Assembly (NCBI GenBank): GCA_020631735.1
Contig: CM036223.1
Coordinates: forward strand, 6,300,191 to 6,364,190
Reading direction: 5' to 3'
DNA: 64,000 nucleotides
Origin: Saccharum officinarum
Taxonomy: Eukaryota; Streptophyta; Magnoliopsida; Poales; Poaceae
The position numbers were made by a program, and so were the translations under genes. Below are positions 60,197 through 64,000 of the stretch, piece after piece. The notes below the pieces were generated by a model. That model made no database searches and was not told where the DNA came from. It saw only the letters and a program-made list of their open reading frames with translations. The first letter of the stretch is position 1, and each line of letters starts with the position of its first letter.

Positions 60197-61560
60197 TCTC
60201 TACTACTAAAAAGGCCTAAATGTTATTGTCACTGAAAACTAATCGGACTCCTCCCTCCTAATTGCCTCGCCCCGCGCGCGGCTTCTCCCACAAAAAAACT
60301 GTCGCACCCACCACGCACACGCACCCGCCCCCGCCTCCCCACGACCCCATGCCTCCCACATTGATGCCACCGCTAGTCTCCGCCCCATCGCGTATGGCGC
60401 ACTCACTCCGACGCCGCCGCCAACCCCTGCACGCCGTTGAGATGACAACATTTGGGTCCCAAACAGTCGAGGTCCTTTCCTGGGCCACCCGTGCCACATG
60501 AGCAACTGCAGCGGGCTATCCTGCATCGCGTCGGCGTGAAGCCTTCCTCGCACCCTTCACGGCGATCCGGCGCAGCCTCGTCCGCCCCGAGCCACAAGCC
60601 CAAGATCCAGTGCAGCCTTATCCAAACACAGAGCCGGAGTCATCTCAGATCCGGGCATCTTCGTAGCACGCAGTGGAGGCTGTCATGGATCGTGGAGGAG
60701 GCTCCAATGCCCAAGCGATTGATTGTAAGTTGTGTTTGTGGCTAAAGTGGGACATCGCAGAGCGCGCGTGGCCGCAGAGTGAGCATCGACGTCACTGCAG
60801 TCGACGGCGCCAAGACCGCAACAGCCCACCCACTCACAAGCCCCAACGCGAGGGAGAGCACCACCATGGTCTCGACGCAGATCTTGCATCTGGCATGGAC
60901 CGTAGCAGCCCACCTGCTCAAGGGACCGACGTGAGGGAGAGCGTCGTCGTGGCCTCGACGCGCAACACCCTATCGCCACCAACCGCCCACCACCCTACCG
61001 CTCCCGCGGCGGCCTCCCTTTTCCCTCCCCCTCCCGCTGCCGCTTTCTTCTCCAACTCCGTTGAACGGCCATGACTCCCTCCCCCCCCCCCGACCTAGCC
61101 TGGCTACCTCCACCGTCGCCAGGGCCCTGAACCGCCTAGTCGCCATCCCCACTGTCTGCCCTGCCTGGCTCCCCAGACCGGCCCCTTCTAATCCCACCAA
61201 AGTTGAGAGAGAGAGAGAGAGGAGAAGCTCGTCGGAACCTTAACTTGTAGATCCAGGAGAAGGAGGAACCGCATACCTCTCTTCGGTGCCGCCGCCGTCA
61301 GAGGAGATAGAGGGAGGAGCTGTATGGGGAGGAGCGCGTGCACGTCAGGGATGGCGAGTCAGGTGTTGGAGAGGGAGAAAACACTCGGTTGGTGTTTAGA
61401 AATTCTAAAAAAACGGTATTGTGACGAAGTGAACAAAAATAAGCAGAATCTAGAAACTCCTCATCAGTCAAACATAGAAAAACCGTATAGTGAGTAGGAG
61501 ACAAGAATTACTTCTTCAATTCCCACCATAAAGTTATGAGCTAAAAGAACTCACTCTTTG
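60197..61560 (+). mobile_element. Helitron-like 5' terminus and GC-rich segment, copy 2
   Basis: TCTCTACTACTAAAAAGG after A, as at 43870. The GC-rich segment carries several substitutions relative to copy 1, for example near 60469 and 60507. The end is not defined. Confidence 0.35.
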
Positions 61561-62469
61561 ACCCTGTTTGATATAGTTCAGCTTCACGGGTGAATCCGCT
61601 TTTTATAGCTTTGGATCGAAAAGCAGTTTTATCGGTGTGCTAAAACTGTTTTGATGGACCGTCTGGTAAAATAACTTCTTCTGTTAACAAAGGACAAAAT
61701 GATCATAATGCACGTCTCTCTCTCTTTTTTGCTCTTTTTCTTTACTCTCCTATTTCTTCCCCTCTCCCTCCTTAGTCCTTATCCACTCGGCCTCAGCCAC
61801 TGAACGGCCCGTGCACGCCTCCACACCCCTCGGTGGCACGCCTCCGCCTCTCGCTCGCTCGCACACCTGGATCTACTCGCTTGCACACCTCCGCCTATCC
61901 CATTCTCTGGCCATCCAGCACCTCCGTGTGGCCCGGCAACCACACTCCTCTCTGGCATTCGCGACCCACCGCACGGTTCAGTGAGCGTGCCCCTGCCTGA
62001 CGTCTGTGCTCCGATGACCCGGCATCCACACCCCTCTGCGTGGTCCAGCGACCGCGCCAACGACCTGGCATCCGTCGGAATCTGCGGCTCTGCGCACCAC
62101 TGCAGCTCCGCGCCAGCGCCTCAGCGAGTTGGCCCTGCTACCCGCGCCCGCGCCCCCTGGCATCGTCGCCCCTCCTTGTGCCAGCTTGGGGGCAAATTTG
62201 CCATTGCCGCGCTGGGTCCCACAAAAGCGGGATGAAGCTAGGTGAAGCCAGTTTTTTCAACATCATTCACCCACCACTTTTGGTATGCGAGAGCACATTT
62301 CCAGGGTATTGTAGGGAGAAGCTATTTCCATGGACCTGTTTGGTAGGGAAGCTGTAAAATAGCTTTGTGAAGCTGCTCATGAATCCCTACCAAAAAGGCT
62401 CCTGTCCGAGAATCATAGCATCCTAAACTCCACAAATTGGGATTTGCGTGCAACTAGTGGGATTACTAG

Positions 62470-62858
62470 TTATAAGAGCGTAGAGTTGAATAGTACGTAG
62501 GAGGCTTGAGCCTGACAGAGGCGGGTCAAATATTATCTGGTTGGCTGTCCTAATCGACCGATCATGCAAGTCTTGTGGGTTGGAGTTGGACGTGGTGGGT
62601 GGGTGGGTGCTCAGCCGTGCAGCACGTTACGAATACCATGAGCCCTTACGAACGAATATGCATATGGTGCCCTGGCATGCACGGCCGCCCGCGACTGGTG
62701 GCCAGCGGCGTCAACACGACCCGGCCGGCGGTGACCATCTCTGTCGATATATCGCTCGGTAGCAGTAGCTGTATGCCAGTCGCCAGTGCATGCATGACAC
62801 TAGCTGATATGATACGCTGGTGCGTCGTCATCGTTGTGTGGCACAGCAAGGACCACGT
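62470..62858. repeat. Paralogue of segment 5650-6015, copy 2
   Basis: Same as 46140-46525 with small indels around 62615 and 62690. Confidence 0.7.
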
Positions 62859-64000
62859 AAAAAGGAGACTGATATTTCGTGATACGGTAATGTTTGGAAG
62901 CAGATGGCCGTGTCCGCCAGGACGCTTCCTTTGTGGGCCTCGACACTCTGAACGGCCCAACATTCTTAACCAACTTGCATTGCTAAAAAAGAAAATACTC
63001 TCTGCTCCCTGTCTCAATTCTCGAACCCATCAACCGCAACCACGCCGCCACACCTGCCCGCTGCGGCGTGCTGCACCGTGACTGCATCGCCGCGCCTGCA
63101 CCGCCGCACAACATGCTGCAGTGTGCTCCCCCATGTCCACACAGTTGTTGCCACCTCACCGCATGAGGGCGCAGCATACCTGCCCGACCGCCGCTGCCAC
63201 CTCCACTGCGGGTGCCGCTCACCGGGGCCGCATAGCCGCCCGCCACTGCCATCCTTCTTCTCCACTGTGACCGCACAGCCGGATCTTGCCGTGCAGTGCT
63301 CCACCTGCCCATCGACCAGGTTTTGCTAAAAGCATATGTTGAAGCGTATGTTTCAAGTGTTTCAAATGTTTTTATTTTTATGGATGTTGCAGAAGTAGAT
63401 CAGAATGTTGCATGCGTTGCAATAGCTATACATGTATGTTGCTAGCATCTGTTCTAAATGTTTCATCTATTTTTTTCAGAAGCATGTTGCAAGCATGATT
63501 ATTTAGATGTTGCGTATGTTTCGTATATATGTTGCAAGTGTTTTGTTTCGTATATATGTTGCAAGTGTTTTATCCGGATGTTGTATATGTTTTGCAATGG
63601 CTTTTCAAATATTTTCAGAGTTTTTTGCAAGTGTTTTGTATGTTACAAATGCTTCATCTGCATGTTTTATAAGTAGATTGGGTGTTGCACAAGTTGCAAT
63701 GGCGCCAGTGGTTGGCGAACAGCAGCCTGCCGCAGGGCTTCGGCGCCTTCCTCGCACGGCGCGCCTCGCCTCGCTCTCTCTCCTCTCCTCTCCCTCCCCT
63801 CACTTCCCTTCGTTTCCCTCCATCTCACCGTAGCAGTTCGAGCTCGGCGAGGAAACAGAGGGGCGCATACGGCCCCACATGTGAGCGGGCGAGTCGTCCG
63901 GGCAGTGCGGAATCCGAGCGAGCAGGGCGCACTACAAGGAAGAGGAGCGGGAAACGGAGAGCAGCCGCAGGTGTTCGAACGGACGCGCGTCCAAACGTCG

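Larger units (their letters stand above)
49065..64000. repeat. 15-kb duplicated block, copy 2
   Basis: Matches 32727-47666. Up to about 59400 the differences I see are nearly all single-base indels, mostly in homopolymers. After that a scatter of substitutions appears. Copy 2 runs off the end of the window. Confidence 0.95.

Overview
The window is nuclear DNA of a grass, most likely a panicoid of the sorghum/sugarcane/Miscanthus type. Reasons: G-type lectin and LRK10L receptor kinases, a CEBiP-like LysM gene with GT-AG introns, CACTA elements with CCGAGTGT subterminal motifs, grass-type Helitron and LINE ends, and a giant LTR element beginning TGTAACACCCC. A run of exactly 100 N (48965-49064) shows it is a scaffolded draft assembly. 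No bacterial-type operon, CRISPR array, rRNA or tRNA gene was seen.

Layout. 1-4772: two tandem minus-strand G-type lectin receptor-like kinases, the first cut by the window edge and the second complete in one exon (868-codon ORF, probable start at codon 23). 4773-7537: intergenic, including a segment paralogous to 46140-48195. 7538-10342: LINE-like and LTR-like debris with a 1.1-kb CACTA element (8727-9854, TSD AGT) that carries an exact 99-bp tandem array. 10343-11505: an LRK10L-type kinase gene, lacking its ectodomain and frameshifted by a 32-bp micro-insertion with a 9-bp target duplication. 12112-17108: a complete 5.0-kb CACTA element (TSD AGG) carrying only a TNPA-like gene of eight exons. 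17427-32704: a 15.3-kb element with 5.4-kb LTRs, TSD TGAAA, a tRNA-iMet-type primer site and a 4.5-kb interior without gag-pol, in effect a LARD.

32727-47666 is repeated almost base for base at 49065-64000, directly after the N gap. Each copy holds a three-exon CEBiP/LYP-like LysM gene remnant on the minus strand (LINE fragment at its 5' end, LARD or gap at its 3' end), a 93-bp minisatellite in intron 1, a head-to-tail Helitron pair, a further Helitron-like 5' terminus and GC-rich segments. In the first 10 kb the copies differ almost only by single-base, mainly homopolymer, indels. Copy 2 starts 23 bp past the point where copy 1 leaves the LARD. This looks more like an allelic contig scaffolded in series than a true tandem duplication. 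A hAT transposase C-terminus (48485-48925) lies just left of the gap.

Functionally, the host genes are pattern-recognition receptors (lectin kinase, LRK10L kinase, chitin-receptor-like LysM protein) in a region heavily rebuilt by transposons. I do not see a wholly new biological system. The most interesting items are the coding-free giant-LTR element, the TNPA-only CACTA, the micro retro-insertions and the assembly duplication.
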